A stretch of 64,000 nucleotides of DNA. Origin: a virus. Numbering within the stretch: position 1 is the stretch's first letter; each line of letters starts with the position of its first letter. Below, piece after piece: positions 54,494-62,901 of this stretch. The position numbers and the translations under genes are program-made. The stretch is taken from IMG/VR virus record IMGVR_UViG_3300042892_002174, positions 1 through 64,000 of that record. One strand, 5' to 3'. The notes under the pieces were generated by a model. That model was given only the letters and a program-made list of their open reading frames with translations, did no database searches and was not told the DNA's origin.

Positions 54494-55670
54494 TGATTTG
54501 CTCTATAAGGGTATTTAAGCGTGTAGTTTTGATCTGCATGAATAAACGTTGGTTGTATTCGATGTCTGCTCTGCACTGTTCAAACAAGGTACTTAGGCCT
54601 TGAGCATGTGCTTGGGCAATAGCTTCTTTGAGTTGACGCCAGCGTTCAGTGTTGTTTTTTTCACAATCGTATCTGTTATCTAGTACTGAATCAAATGTTC
54701 TATAACCCATGTCACGCAACACTTGCAAACTGCCTGCTGCGCCTACTATAAAAAACATCTGTCCATGTTTGATTGGTTTGAATGTTTTTTCACTTAACAA
54801 TACGCCGCCACTTTGATCATAGTCAAATTGGCTTTCTAGCACAATGTTGCAGTAGGAGTTCATAAAGTATTTGGGTTCAGTGTTGAGACTGTGATCGTTG
54901 CGTTCATCTTGTGTGAGTTCATCACTCACATACGGTGCATGTTCTAAAAATTTGCTGCGAGCATGTCGCAATTGAGCAATAGTATCTACTTCAATTGGAC
55001 AATCGTTGTCATCTCCGTACGGGGCTTCGCAGTAACTCCAGTAGCTATTGTTCAAAATGTTGTCTCGTTTTAAATCAGCTATCGCTGTGGCACGCCACCA
55101 TTTGTGTGTTCTTGTCAATGCAGTAAAGTCACGTTCTCTTGGTTCATGATGTATGTGTAATGATGGATTGTTATGATTGCGTTGATAGTACCAAAGTTCG
55201 CTGTCTTGAAATGCCACAAACCCAGGTATGTTTTGGGCCGCTGAGTTTGAACTCACAAACACATAACAAGTTGGATCCAATTGGTGTGTGGATGCTAATG
55301 CATCCAGTCGTTGTTTGATACGATAAGGATTGTCGCCTTCGTGATAGAAAAACAATATCTTTAGGGTGTTGCTGGCAACTGCGGCAAATACAGACGTTGG
55401 CAACAAGCTAAAATAATCTATATCAAAATTAAAGAATCCAATAGCAATAGGGTAAAAACTGCCGTCGGGAAAATCATCAATGGAGTATGTGTTGATCGGA
55501 ACTTCGTGCAGTTTGCAGTACTCTTGTATGCGTAAGGGAGTGGTGTAAGGCCATTTGCTGCCAAACTGTCGCCACTCGGGTGTGTAAGGCTCAGCTGACC
55601 ATGAAGCAAGATGTGGATATATCTTGTCGTGTACCACACGATCAACAACAAAATTAAATCTCAATGCCAT
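54477..55670 (-). CDS. glycosyltransferase-like protein (TE-KxxKPIxxG family)
   Basis: A 397-residue protein. It has an alpha/beta N-terminal domain and a C-terminal block NIVLESQFDYDQSGGVLLSE followed by KTFKPIKHGQMFFIVG and MGYRTFDSVLDNRYD. This parallels the blocks in the genes at 44054 and 55654. The pattern (conserved E, then EKTFKPI and a glycine) resembles the nucleotide-sugar-binding end of GT-B enzymes. It overlaps both neighbours by 17 bases. No signal peptide or membrane helix is seen, so it acts in the cytoplasm. Substrate unknown. Confidence 0.65.
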   Translation of the reverse strand: MALRFNFVVDRVVHDKIYPHLASWSAEPYTPEWRQFGSKWPYTTPLRIQEYCKLHEVPINTYSIDDFPDGSFYPIAIGFFNFDIDYFSLLPTSVFAAVASNTLKILFFYHEGDNPYRIKQRLDALASTHQLDPTCYVFVSSNSAAQNIPGFVAFQDSELWYYQRNHNNPSLHIHHEPRERDFTALTRTHKWWRATAIADLKRDNILNNSYWSYCEAPYGDDNDCPIEVDTIAQLRHARSKFLEHAPYVSDELTQDERNDHSLNTEPKYFMNSYCNIVLESQFDYDQSGGVLLSEKTFKPIKHGQMFFIVGAAGSLQVLRDMGYRTFDSVLDNRYDCEKNNTERWRQLKEAIAQAHAQGLSTLFEQCRADIEYNQRLFMQIKTTRLNTLIEQINEQHR

Positions 55671-56745
55671 CTAACATCGCCTGTAGTTCTGTCCAAAGAA
55701 TTCTTTCAAAACCGCCATTGTAAAAATGATTCCAATTGTGTTCAATCGTCTCGCGACAACGGTGATATAGTGCAATTCGTTCCGTAACTGAAAGGTCACA
55801 AAGACTTTGAAGCAGGCTCGCAACCGCGGCAATTCTTTCGTGATCATCCAGTACGGTGTCGTATGATTCGTCCCATACATGCCCAAAAGTCTTAAATCCA
55901 TAACTGCGCAAATACTCCAAACTGCCTGCTGTGGCTACCAACACAAACGGCATGCCCATGGCAATTGGTTTGAATGTTTTTTCTGTAATGTGATGTCTGC
56001 GACCTGTGGCCACAGTCTCTGTAACCAAGTATAACAGACTATCAGCTGCTTGGTCAAACAAACTGAGCCAACACGAGTGCATGGGATGATCAGTTTCGCC
56101 CTCAAAGTTAATGGGCAATTGCTGTGCTCGAAACACATCTTGAATGTCTGGGTATTGTGCCACTAACGGTTGGGCAGCATCCACAATACTGATGTTTTCC
56201 ACAGGGCACACAACAGGACATGAGATGTGATTGTCAGTCATGCCGTTCTTGAAAATATGATACAACATCTCCAAACGGTGTTTACGCTCTCCAGCAATAA
56301 TACGATTGGGCGCTAGGAATGTTCGAGTAGGAGCACGTTCTGCAATTGGCTTGATCAAGAATGTTTTGTCGTACCCACGATACCAATCTAATGCAGCCCA
56401 CCCATGAAAGAAGTAGTAATAGCTTTTCCACCCATATTGGGCACACAATGCATCAACATTGTCACTGTCACGTTCGCTGGTGCAGATGGCACCTTGGGCT
56501 CCAGTTACATCGGCATTACGACGAAGCACTTCGTCAAATGTAGCCATGTGTATGTTCAAATGTATTGGCTCTTGATCAAAAAAGAATATATAATTGTATT
56601 CGTGTACATCTTCACTGCCAAAATTCATCACACTATCAGGATCACTACGCCCAAATGGATCGCACATGAACATTCGCTGCCCAGGCCTGTTGCGTCGGAT
56701 CCAAGGCCAAAAGGTGTTGTTGTAAATTTCGTCTATTCTAACCAT
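55654..56745 (-). CDS. glycosyltransferase-like protein (TE-KxxKPIAxG family)
   Basis: A 363-residue protein opening MVRIDEIYNNTFWPWIRRNR. The C-terminal block LYLVTETVATGRRHHITEKT followed by FKPIAMGMPFVLVA and YGFKTFGHVWDESYD matches the blocks in the genes at 44054 and 54477. An internal FFFDQEPIHL near residue 54 is reminiscent of related phage proteins. It heads the three-gene minus-strand unit. Its start codon (complement of 56743-56745) overlaps by two bases the start codon of the opposite-strand gene at 56744, so its promoter must lie inside that gene. I found no convincing ribosome site. Confidence 0.68.
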   Translation of the reverse strand: MVRIDEIYNNTFWPWIRRNRPGQRMFMCDPFGRSDPDSVMNFGSEDVHEYNYIFFFDQEPIHLNIHMATFDEVLRRNADVTGAQGAICTSERDSDNVDALCAQYGWKSYYYFFHGWAALDWYRGYDKTFLIKPIAERAPTRTFLAPNRIIAGERKHRLEMLYHIFKNGMTDNHISCPVVCPVENISIVDAAQPLVAQYPDIQDVFRAQQLPINFEGETDHPMHSCWLSLFDQAADSLLYLVTETVATGRRHHITEKTFKPIAMGMPFVLVATAGSLEYLRSYGFKTFGHVWDESYDTVLDDHERIAAVASLLQSLCDLSVTERIALYHRCRETIEHNWNHFYNGGFERILWTELQAMLDGIEI

Positions 56746-59593
56746 GTTTGATATTTTTTATTCAGGGCCCAAGCCCAATCTGTTTGTGCATGAGCGCGAG
56801 GCTGATAGTATTGAACATGCACAGCAATTGAGTTCCACTAGATACTTTTGGTGGATTACATACTTAGCAGACTACAGTAACTGGGATTGGCTTTATGAAC
56901 CCAAGCCTTGGCAAGCTCATCAGCGACATGCATGGCCCAGTCAACATCAGCCTGATTCAGGATTGTATCTTGTGCCAACAGCAGGCTTTTCAGACACAAA
57001 CTATCACACTGATCAAAAAATACAAACACTGCCGTCTACTGAAAATTGGATATGCCATGAAGAAATAGATGCGTGGGATTGGTCATGGCACCCCAATCCG
57101 TTAGACCCACCTTACAAGTATGTGTTTGGCAATCAATGGAATGCACCAGAGTTTAAGGCCAGTGTGGAATATCGTGTTCCGGGTGCAACAGAAGTCAAGT
57201 ATATGGATCTGCGCACACAACGATTGCCACAAAAACATTTGTTTACCAACAAAATTGCAGTAGGCGAGTTTGATTATTCCTGGGAGCCAAACCCATTTGA
57301 TCCACCTTATATCTATGTGTTTGGTAACACTTGGTACTCAGCAGAAATTGAACCCAGCGTTGAATATCGTGTTCCAGGCGCAACAGAAGTCAAATATGTT
57401 CATGACATTGTGGCTAGACCTTGGGGTGTGATGGCAGACTATGAGTTCTTGCATGATATTGAGCTTGACAAATTTGATTGGACCTGGCACCCCAATCCCA
57501 ATGATCCGCCTTATATCTATGTGTTTGGCAATCAATGGTACTCAGCCGAAATCATGCCCACACTCCGGTATCACCATCCAGGTGCTACAGAGTTAAAGTA
57601 CATGGATCATCCACAAGCAACACTGGTCGAACGGCATGACAATCACTGGCATACTCTAGTAGATTGTGAGTGGGACTACTCCTGGGTACCTGATCCTGGC
57701 GATCCTCCTTACAAGTATGTGTTTGGCAATCAATGGCATAGTGCAGAAATCATGCCCACTGTTACATACACTGTGCCAGGTGCTACTGAACTCAAGTATA
57801 TGGACGAGCCAAAAGCTAAATTACTTGAAAATCCCAATCGACCTTGGTACAATGTAGTTGAAAGCGACATAGATTACTCATGGGTGCCAGATCCAGGTGA
57901 TCCTCCATATATCTATGTGTTTGGTAATCAATGGCATTCAGCTGAAATAATGCCCACAGTGGAATATCGCATGCCTGGAGCAACAGAACGCAAGTATGTA
58001 GATTCACCTGTTGCTGAATTGCCAGCAGACATGACACTATGGCACATTCCTGACAATGTTGATATTCGAGATATGGATTTTTCATGGGTTCCAGATCCAG
58101 GATCGCCGCCTTACATCTATCAGTTTGCCACACAGCACCAAAAGACAGGTGGTCCACAGTATCGCATGCCAGACGCAACGGAAGTCAAATACGTGGACAT
58201 GATGCGAGCCGAAATAACCGCCGAAGCTGTGCCCATTGTTGAAATTGATCACTTGGATGGCAATGCTGGTGTTATACCTAACACTTTCAAACGCATAAGA
58301 TATTTTGACAACTATCGCGATACCTTAATTCGCTTGGCCAAAAGCCTTGTGGGCACACACGAACATGTGTGGGTGTGCTCCAGTATATGCGATTACACTG
58401 ACTTTGACTTTAGTTGGCATCCAGAAAAATGGCAAAGTACCATGCTTCATGTATTTCCCAGCAACAATCAAAACTCCATGCAGCATGTGTTTCCCACCAA
58501 CAATCAAAAGTTTGGAGACACATTCTACATGCATGTGCCTACCTTTGCTGAACGAGCAGAAAAGAAACAGTTATTGGAATGGTACTCAGTAAACTATGTG
58601 TCACGTCGGCCAGTACCTCGTAGACCCATGCCTGTGATTGTGCATGATGGAGACAGCCAAGTAGATGCTGTGAAGTCACAAGACTTTGCAGGTCCGTTGG
58701 CAGTTTTTACCAATCATGACTATGTGCCAGGCAATCTTGTTACTGTGCCACTATGGCGTCAAGAAACCAAGACCATTGTGCCCATAAGTTCGGGCGCCAG
58801 TAGTGTGATTGTGCCCAAAACGGCTGTGCCTTTTGTCAAGACACAATTGTATGACTATCCGCACATAGACAAAACACAACGAATACTAGTAGATCCATGC
58901 TTGGATGTTGTGTTCATTAGCAATGGCGAACCCAATGCTGATCAACACTGGCAAGATCTTGTGTATGCATTACAGCGTGGTCATTCCAATCGTGCTGTGC
59001 GAGTAGATGGTGTCAATGGACGTGTGGCTGCTTACCATGCGGCTGCACAAGCCAGTCACACACCTTGGTTCTTTGCGGTGTTTGCCAAACTAAAAGTTAA
59101 TTCTAATTTTGATTGGATGTGGCAGCCTGATCGCATGCAACTACCCAAGCACTACATATTCCACGCACGAAATCCCATTAATGGCTTGGAGTACGGACAC
59201 CAAGCAATGATTGCTTATAATAAACAGTTGGTGTTAGCGAACACAGGCTACGGATTAGACTTCACACTTGATCAACCACACGAAGTGGTGCCTATACTGT
59301 CAGGCACAGCGTGGTATACTGACTCACCATGGATGGCCTGGCGCACTGCATTCCGTGAAGTTCTTAAATTAAAAGATAGTCTGCCAGATGTAGAGAGTGA
59401 ATACCGACTCAATATGTGGCTCAGTAATGCTGGCGAAGTTCCAAATGCAGAATGGAGTCAGTGGGGCGCAGAAGATGCAGTAGAGTACTACGATGCAGTT
59501 GCAGGAGACTTTGCTGAGCTTAAGAAAAGTTATGACTGGGCTTGGCTGGCCAGTTATGCGTTTATGCGGCGCAGTCTAACAACTGATCAATAA
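56744..59593 (+). CDS. repeat-containing glycosyltransferase-like protein, 949 residues
   Basis: After an N-terminal module (MFDIFYSGPKPNLFVHE, then RYFWWITYLADYSNWDW), six repeats of 66-68 residues run from about residue 109 to 490. Each has a core like FDYSWEPNPFDPPYIYVFGN, then SAEI and GATEVKYMD. A related degenerate unit lies near 545-610 (CSSICDYTDFDFSWHPEKW). The C-terminal domain, about 720-949, shares blocks with the protein at 41735 (RVDGVNGRVAAYHAAAQASH, RNPINGLEYGHQ, WRTAFREVLK). However, the DxD position reads FFAVFAKLKVN, so the metal site looks lost. The core NFDWMWQPDRMQLPKHYIF there resembles the repeat core, suggesting that the repeats arose from part of the transferase fold. 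A sugar-binding or inactive scaffold role is possible. Confidence 0.7.
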   Translation: MFDIFYSGPKPNLFVHEREADSIEHAQQLSSTRYFWWITYLADYSNWDWLYEPKPWQAHQRHAWPSQHQPDSGLYLVPTAGFSDTNYHTDQKIQTLPSTENWICHEEIDAWDWSWHPNPLDPPYKYVFGNQWNAPEFKASVEYRVPGATEVKYMDLRTQRLPQKHLFTNKIAVGEFDYSWEPNPFDPPYIYVFGNTWYSAEIEPSVEYRVPGATEVKYVHDIVARPWGVMADYEFLHDIELDKFDWTWHPNPNDPPYIYVFGNQWYSAEIMPTLRYHHPGATELKYMDHPQATLVERHDNHWHTLVDCEWDYSWVPDPGDPPYKYVFGNQWHSAEIMPTVTYTVPGATELKYMDEPKAKLLENPNRPWYNVVESDIDYSWVPDPGDPPYIYVFGNQWHSAEIMPTVEYRMPGATERKYVDSPVAELPADMTLWHIPDNVDIRDMDFSWVPDPGSPPYIYQFATQHQKTGGPQYRMPDATEVKYVDMMRAEITAEAVPIVEIDHLDGNAGVIPNTFKRIRYFDNYRDTLIRLAKSLVGTHEHVWVCSSICDYTDFDFSWHPEKWQSTMLHVFPSNNQNSMQHVFPTNNQKFGDTFYMHVPTFAERAEKKQLLEWYSVNYVSRRPVPRRPMPVIVHDGDSQVDAVKSQDFAGPLAVFTNHDYVPGNLVTVPLWRQETKTIVPISSGASSVIVPKTAVPFVKTQLYDYPHIDKTQRILVDPCLDVVFISNGEPNADQHWQDLVYALQRGHSNRAVRVDGVNGRVAAYHAAAQASHTPWFFAVFAKLKVNSNFDWMWQPDRMQLPKHYIFHARNPINGLEYGHQAMIAYNKQLVLANTGYGLDFTLDQPHEVVPILSGTAWYTDSPWMAWRTAFREVLKLKDSLPDVESEYRLNMWLSNAGEVPNAEWSQWGAEDAVEYYDAVAGDFAELKKSYDWAWLASYAFMRRSLTTDQ
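57071..58200 (+). repeat. six in-frame about 200-bp repeats
   Basis: Units begin near 57071, 57269, 57474, 57670, 57869 and 58074, spaced 66-68 codons. Units four and five are the most alike (DYSWVPDPGDPPY and GNQWHSAEIMPT in both). DNA identity is patchy between units, showing older duplication with continued selection on the aromatic and proline positions. Confidence 0.88.
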
Positions 59594-60665
59594 TGTACTC
59601 AACTTCGAGATCAGTTAGCTCAGGGTATATAGGCAAACTCAAACATCTACGGCTGAGTGCATAACTGGCCGATAACATGTCCGGGCCTTGGTATTGCTGG
59701 AACACAGGCAGTTCTTGCAAAGGCTCAGCGTAGTGAATCTTGGTTTCAATCTTGCGCAAAGAGAGATTGCGTTGCACAATATCTCTTTGATCCACTTCAA
59801 TCACAAACTTGTGATAGCAATGTTTGTCAAAATTACTTTTGTCAATTAATGATCGTATGGGTGACTTTTCCAAGCGGTTCATCCAATAGGCAGCAATGGT
59901 ACTTCTACGACTTTGCCATGCATGCAAGTGCCGGGTCTTGACCATCATTTGCGCACAATCCACTTCACTCATGCGTGAGTTGGTGCCTATCTCGCTGTGC
60001 TTGAGATACTTGCCGTTGTTTACATAATCTCTTGCAAACTCTTGCAGTTCATATCTGTTGGTCACTACAGCACCACCATTGCCATAGTTGGCAAAGTTTT
60101 TTGTAGGGTCAAAACTTATTGCAGCTGACTCGCTGTGTCTGTGGCAGTTGTCAGCCAACCAGTGCTGTGCGGCATCTTCTATGATGATGTCACCGTGATT
60201 GCGCCAATGTTGATGAACACTCTGACCATATAGTCCAACTAGACACACTGCTTGATAACTCAGGTCCTGAGGCAGTTTTCTATAGTCCATTTGTCCATGG
60301 TTGTCTGTGTCCAAAATGTAGATATTCCAGCCGGCTCGAATCCAAGCATTGGCTGTGGCTGGATAAGTCAGCGCAGGTATAACCACAGTGGGTGGTGTGA
60401 TGCCGATCTTGCTTCTAAAGTATTCAGCAATGATCTCTAGGGCCTGTGTGCCTGAGTGACACAAGATAGCATACTTGACACCGTTCTTTCTGCTGATCCA
60501 ATGAGCAAACTCAGCAGTACAGTTGCCATCCATCAGTTGTCCCGAACGCAACACTTCGTCGGTCACGTCCAAGATCTCTTGGCGGAGATTGTTATACTGC
60601 TTGCGGAGACCAGTAAACGGAATTGTTAAGCCAGTGGTAGTAATTTTGAAATCCTTCTTCAACAT
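59562..60665 (-). CDS. DegT/DnrJ/EryC1/StrS-type sugar aminotransferase
   Basis: I start at ATG 60665 (367 residues); a TTG at 60680 is an alternative. It is a PLP-dependent fold I aminotransferase: IPFTGLRKQYNNLRQEIL at the N-terminus, SGTQALEII near 71-79, PALTYPATANAW at 97-108, EDAAQHW at 163-169 (D164) and SFDPTKNFANYGNGGAVV, where K189 would form the Schiff base. Such enzymes convert keto-sugars on nucleotides to aminosugars. It overlaps the upstream epimerase gene by about 74 bases and the convergent repeat gene by 32 bases. With the epimerase it probably makes a nucleotide-linked aminosugar for the glycosyltransferases nearby. Confidence 0.9.
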   Translation of the reverse strand: MLKKDFKITTTGLTIPFTGLRKQYNNLRQEILDVTDEVLRSGQLMDGNCTAEFAHWISRKNGVKYAILCHSGTQALEIIAEYFRSKIGITPPTVVIPALTYPATANAWIRAGWNIYILDTDNHGQMDYRKLPQDLSYQAVCLVGLYGQSVHQHWRNHGDIIIEDAAQHWLADNCHRHSESAAISFDPTKNFANYGNGGAVVTNRYELQEFARDYVNNGKYLKHSEIGTNSRMSEVDCAQMMVKTRHLHAWQSRRSTIAAYWMNRLEKSPIRSLIDKSNFDKHCYHKFVIEVDQRDIVQRNLSLRKIETKIHYAEPLQELPVFQQYQGPDMLSASYALSRRCLSLPIYPELTDLEVEYIIDQLLDCAA

Positions 60666-61560
60666 CAACCTTGGGATCAAAGCCTAATACTTGTCTGGCC
60701 TTGTCGATATTTAGTGCGCCGCGGCTGGGAAAGTCTGCGTCCTTGTCTCGGCACTCTATTGTGCCCGAGCCCACAATCTTCACAATCATTTCTGCGGCCT
60801 GTAAGAGCGAGACTGAATGAGATTTTGTAATATTAAACGTGTCGTTCGCAGCACCTGCCTCCAGTGCTGCCGCCACAACACCATCCGCAGCGTCATCAAC
60901 ATAGGTAAAGTCAAGCGTCTCTCCCGCCCCGTTAACATTGAGAACTTGACCACGCATGGCTCGGAGCATAAATTTTGCCACAACACGATCTTCCACATCC
61001 AGTGGACCGTATACCGCTGAGGGGCGTATAATAACATATTCCATTCCTGTGCGTCGAGCATAATCTTTTACCAACCATTCTCCTGCAAGTTTCATAATAC
61101 CGTACTGTCCAATTGGACTGCATAGGGCATCTTCTGTGACTTGATCTGCAAAGTCTCCGTACACCATTGAGCTTGAGATGTACACAAAGCGTCTAACACC
61201 GTACCTTTTGGCACTCTCAAGAACATTGATCAGTCCACGCATCATCACGTCAGCACCGTGTGCAGGGTTGGCGTTGACAACTTTCTGTCGAGGAAATGAA
61301 GCCATATGTACAATCACTTCGGGTTGTTGCACTCTGATCACATAGTCTGTGGTGTCAGCATTTTCAATTGAGGCTGCATACAGCGGATGCCGATCAATCT
61401 TGATGGCTCGTTCTTCCATCAAGTAGTCCAGTTCAGCCTGCGGAATGATGCCGTAGTTGGTTTTGTTATCAATGATGCTGACCAGGTGATCCTGGCGTTT
61501 GAGTCGTTGTACCACATTGTGTCCAATGAGACCCATGCCTCCGGTTACTAATATTTTCAT
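60592..61560 (-). CDS. NAD-dependent sugar epimerase/dehydratase (extended SDR)
   Basis: Started at ATG 61560, which overlaps the preceding stop (ATGA) and follows GGGGAAA; this gives 322 residues and places KILVTGGMGLIGHNV directly at the N-terminus. The Rossmann loop GGMGLIG is at 7-13. The catalytic set is complete: SSSMVYGD near 129-136 and Y153-GIM-K157, then RPSAVYGP. Family members oxidise and epimerise or dehydrate UDP- or dTDP-sugars. It is coupled to the DegT-type aminotransferase downstream, a classic pairing for aminosugar synthesis. The precise sugar cannot be read from sequence. Confidence 0.9.
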   Translation of the reverse strand: MKILVTGGMGLIGHNVVQRLKRQDHLVSIIDNKTNYGIIPQAELDYLMEERAIKIDRHPLYAASIENADTTDYVIRVQQPEVIVHMASFPRQKVVNANPAHGADVMMRGLINVLESAKRYGVRRFVYISSSMVYGDFADQVTEDALCSPIGQYGIMKLAGEWLVKDYARRTGMEYVIIRPSAVYGPLDVEDRVVAKFMLRAMRGQVLNVNGAGETLDFTYVDDAADGVVAAALEAGAANDTFNITKSHSVSLLQAAEMIVKIVGSGTIECRDKDADFPSRGALNIDKARQVLGFDPKVDVEEGFQNYYHWLNNSVYWSPQAV

Positions 61561-61883
61561 TTGTTTCCCCATTTAAGTGTCCAGAATGTTTCGTTTTGTT
61601 CGCTCAGTCTAGCCACAATATCATAACGATGCCCGTAACTAGCAACGTCATTAGTTCTGTGCCAGTAAGGTTTTTCCACAGCGTGTTCCATAATAAACTT
61701 ACCAGCATCACTTTCTTGCCATTCATATATGGGTTGAGCCACATACAAGTCTGGATCATCAACATCACCCATACGGATAGTATGCACTATAACATCACGA
61801 AACGCCACGGCCTTACCATCAATGATCTTGACTTGATATGGTTGCCAATGTTTGGGTTTCGGGGGATCTTGGATGCCGGCCAT
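61557..61883 (-). CDS. conserved T4-like phage protein, unknown function
   Basis: I choose ATG 61883 (108 residues) because it lies after the ThyX stop; the longer frame would overlap thyX and adds an unlikely N-terminus. The protein opens MAGIQDPPKPKHWQPYQVK and has HTIRMGDVDDPDLYVAQPIY, then AGKFIMEHAVEKPYWHR and a tail TFWTLKWGNK. Related small proteins occur in aquatic T4-like phages, to my recollection. No catalytic motif was recognised. It is coupled to the epimerase gene by a 4-base overlap. Confidence 0.72.
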   Translation of the reverse strand: MAGIQDPPKPKHWQPYQVKIIDGKAVAFRDVIVHTIRMGDVDDPDLYVAQPIYEWQESDAGKFIMEHAVEKPYWHRTNDVASYGHRYDIVARLSEQNETFWTLKWGNK

Positions 61884-61903
61884 GTGCCAGTATAGCACAA
61901 TGC

Positions 61904-62596
61904 CTATGATTGTGCAACCAAGTCTGCGGCCATTGGAAAAATTGCAGTAATGGCCTGGGCGCAAGCACGAGCAATATCCATGTGTTCTTTTTGAGTGCCG
62001 TTACTGGCGCGAAGCTCGATGTAGTGAATCCAACTGCGCAAAGTACCATTCATGTACATGCGACTCACAGTGAGTCCTTCTGGCAACACAGCACGAGCTT
62101 GTTCTTTGGCAATACCATTGTCAATTGCCCACTTGTATTCTTTTTTTACAGCATACAGCACACGTTTCTGAGCACGTTCCCATTCAATGGCCAACAACTT
62201 CTGTGCTTGATCCGCCATGTCAAAGTCTACGCTGTTCTGTCTATTCTTGGTGTCTTGGAATCGTGCCTCACGTAACACAAACGCCTCATCGAGTTCAGCT
62301 GTAGGATCAGCATATCGCTGGGAGAACTCTTGAAAGCTGAAACTTCTGTGACGTAGAATCTGTCGGGCGATGTCGCGGGTGGTGACGATTTCCATGCAGG
62401 CTGAGACCATTTCAAGTGGGCTCCAGTGCTGGTGCTTGATAAGGTATCGTATGAGTCGTTCGCTTGTGTCTGTGTTGAATTGATTGGCAGGATTGGACAC
62501 ACGGGCGCAATACGCAATGAGTTCCTGAGCATCATCAACACCTTGGGATCTAAATGCGTCGGTTGGTTGACTGTAGGAAAGTAGCTTAACATTCAT
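61904..62596 (-). CDS. thyX: flavin-dependent thymidylate synthase
   Basis: A 230-residue ThyX enzyme with the diagnostic motif RHRSFSFQEFSQR at residues 82-94. It makes dTMP from dUMP using FAD, NADPH and methylenetetrahydrofolate, feeding phage DNA synthesis independently of host ThyA. Length (about 230-250) and flanking segments (HWSPLEM at 57-63, LPEGLTVSRMYMNGTLRSW later) fit the family. The start overlaps the small gene upstream by 4 bases. ThyX is common in aquatic T4-like phages. Confidence 0.96.
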   Translation of the reverse strand: MNVKLLSYSQPTDAFRSQGVDDAQELIAYCARVSNPANQFNTDTSERLIRYLIKHQHWSPLEMVSACMEIVTTRDIARQILRHRSFSFQEFSQRYADPTAELDEAFVLREARFQDTKNRQNSVDFDMADQAQKLLAIEWERAQKRVLYAVKKEYKWAIDNGIAKEQARAVLPEGLTVSRMYMNGTLRSWIHYIELRASNGTQKEHMDIARACAQAITAIFPMAADLVAQS

Positions 62597-62901
62597 TTTA
62601 ATTTGGTAAGAAGTTTATCAGTTTCGGGTTGTGCTATTTCAGCCACAGCCACAGTGTCAACGATAAAGTCAACGTTGTCAACTTCGTCGCCAAACTCTGT
62701 GAGTATTCGCGTGACTATGATTTCTATTTCTTCCCAATCTAGACCTTGTTTTTTCAAGGTGCTGAGATTGATGGTCTTTTGTCGCTTGCCGTTGAGTTTG
62801 ACTACAATCTTCTTGATACACTCGAGTGGAATATCAGTTTTGTTGACTTCGTCAATTATGTGTTCCCAACGTTCAAGAAAGTCATCACTGAATTGCTGCA
62901 T
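62593..62901 (-). CDS. conserved small T4-like phage protein, unknown
   Basis: A 102-residue acidic-basic mixed protein (DDFLERWEHIIDEVNKTDIP, then KIVVKLNGKRQKTINL and VDNVDFIVDTVAVAEI). It looks like a small alpha/beta fold of a kind conserved next to thyX in aquatic T4-like phages. It overlaps thyX by 4 bases and the upstream gene by 17 bases. No function known to me. Confidence 0.72.
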   Translation of the reverse strand: MQQFSDDFLERWEHIIDEVNKTDIPLECIKKIVVKLNGKRQKTINLSTLKKQGLDWEEIEIIVTRILTEFGDEVDNVDFIVDTVAVAEIAQPETDKLLTKLK

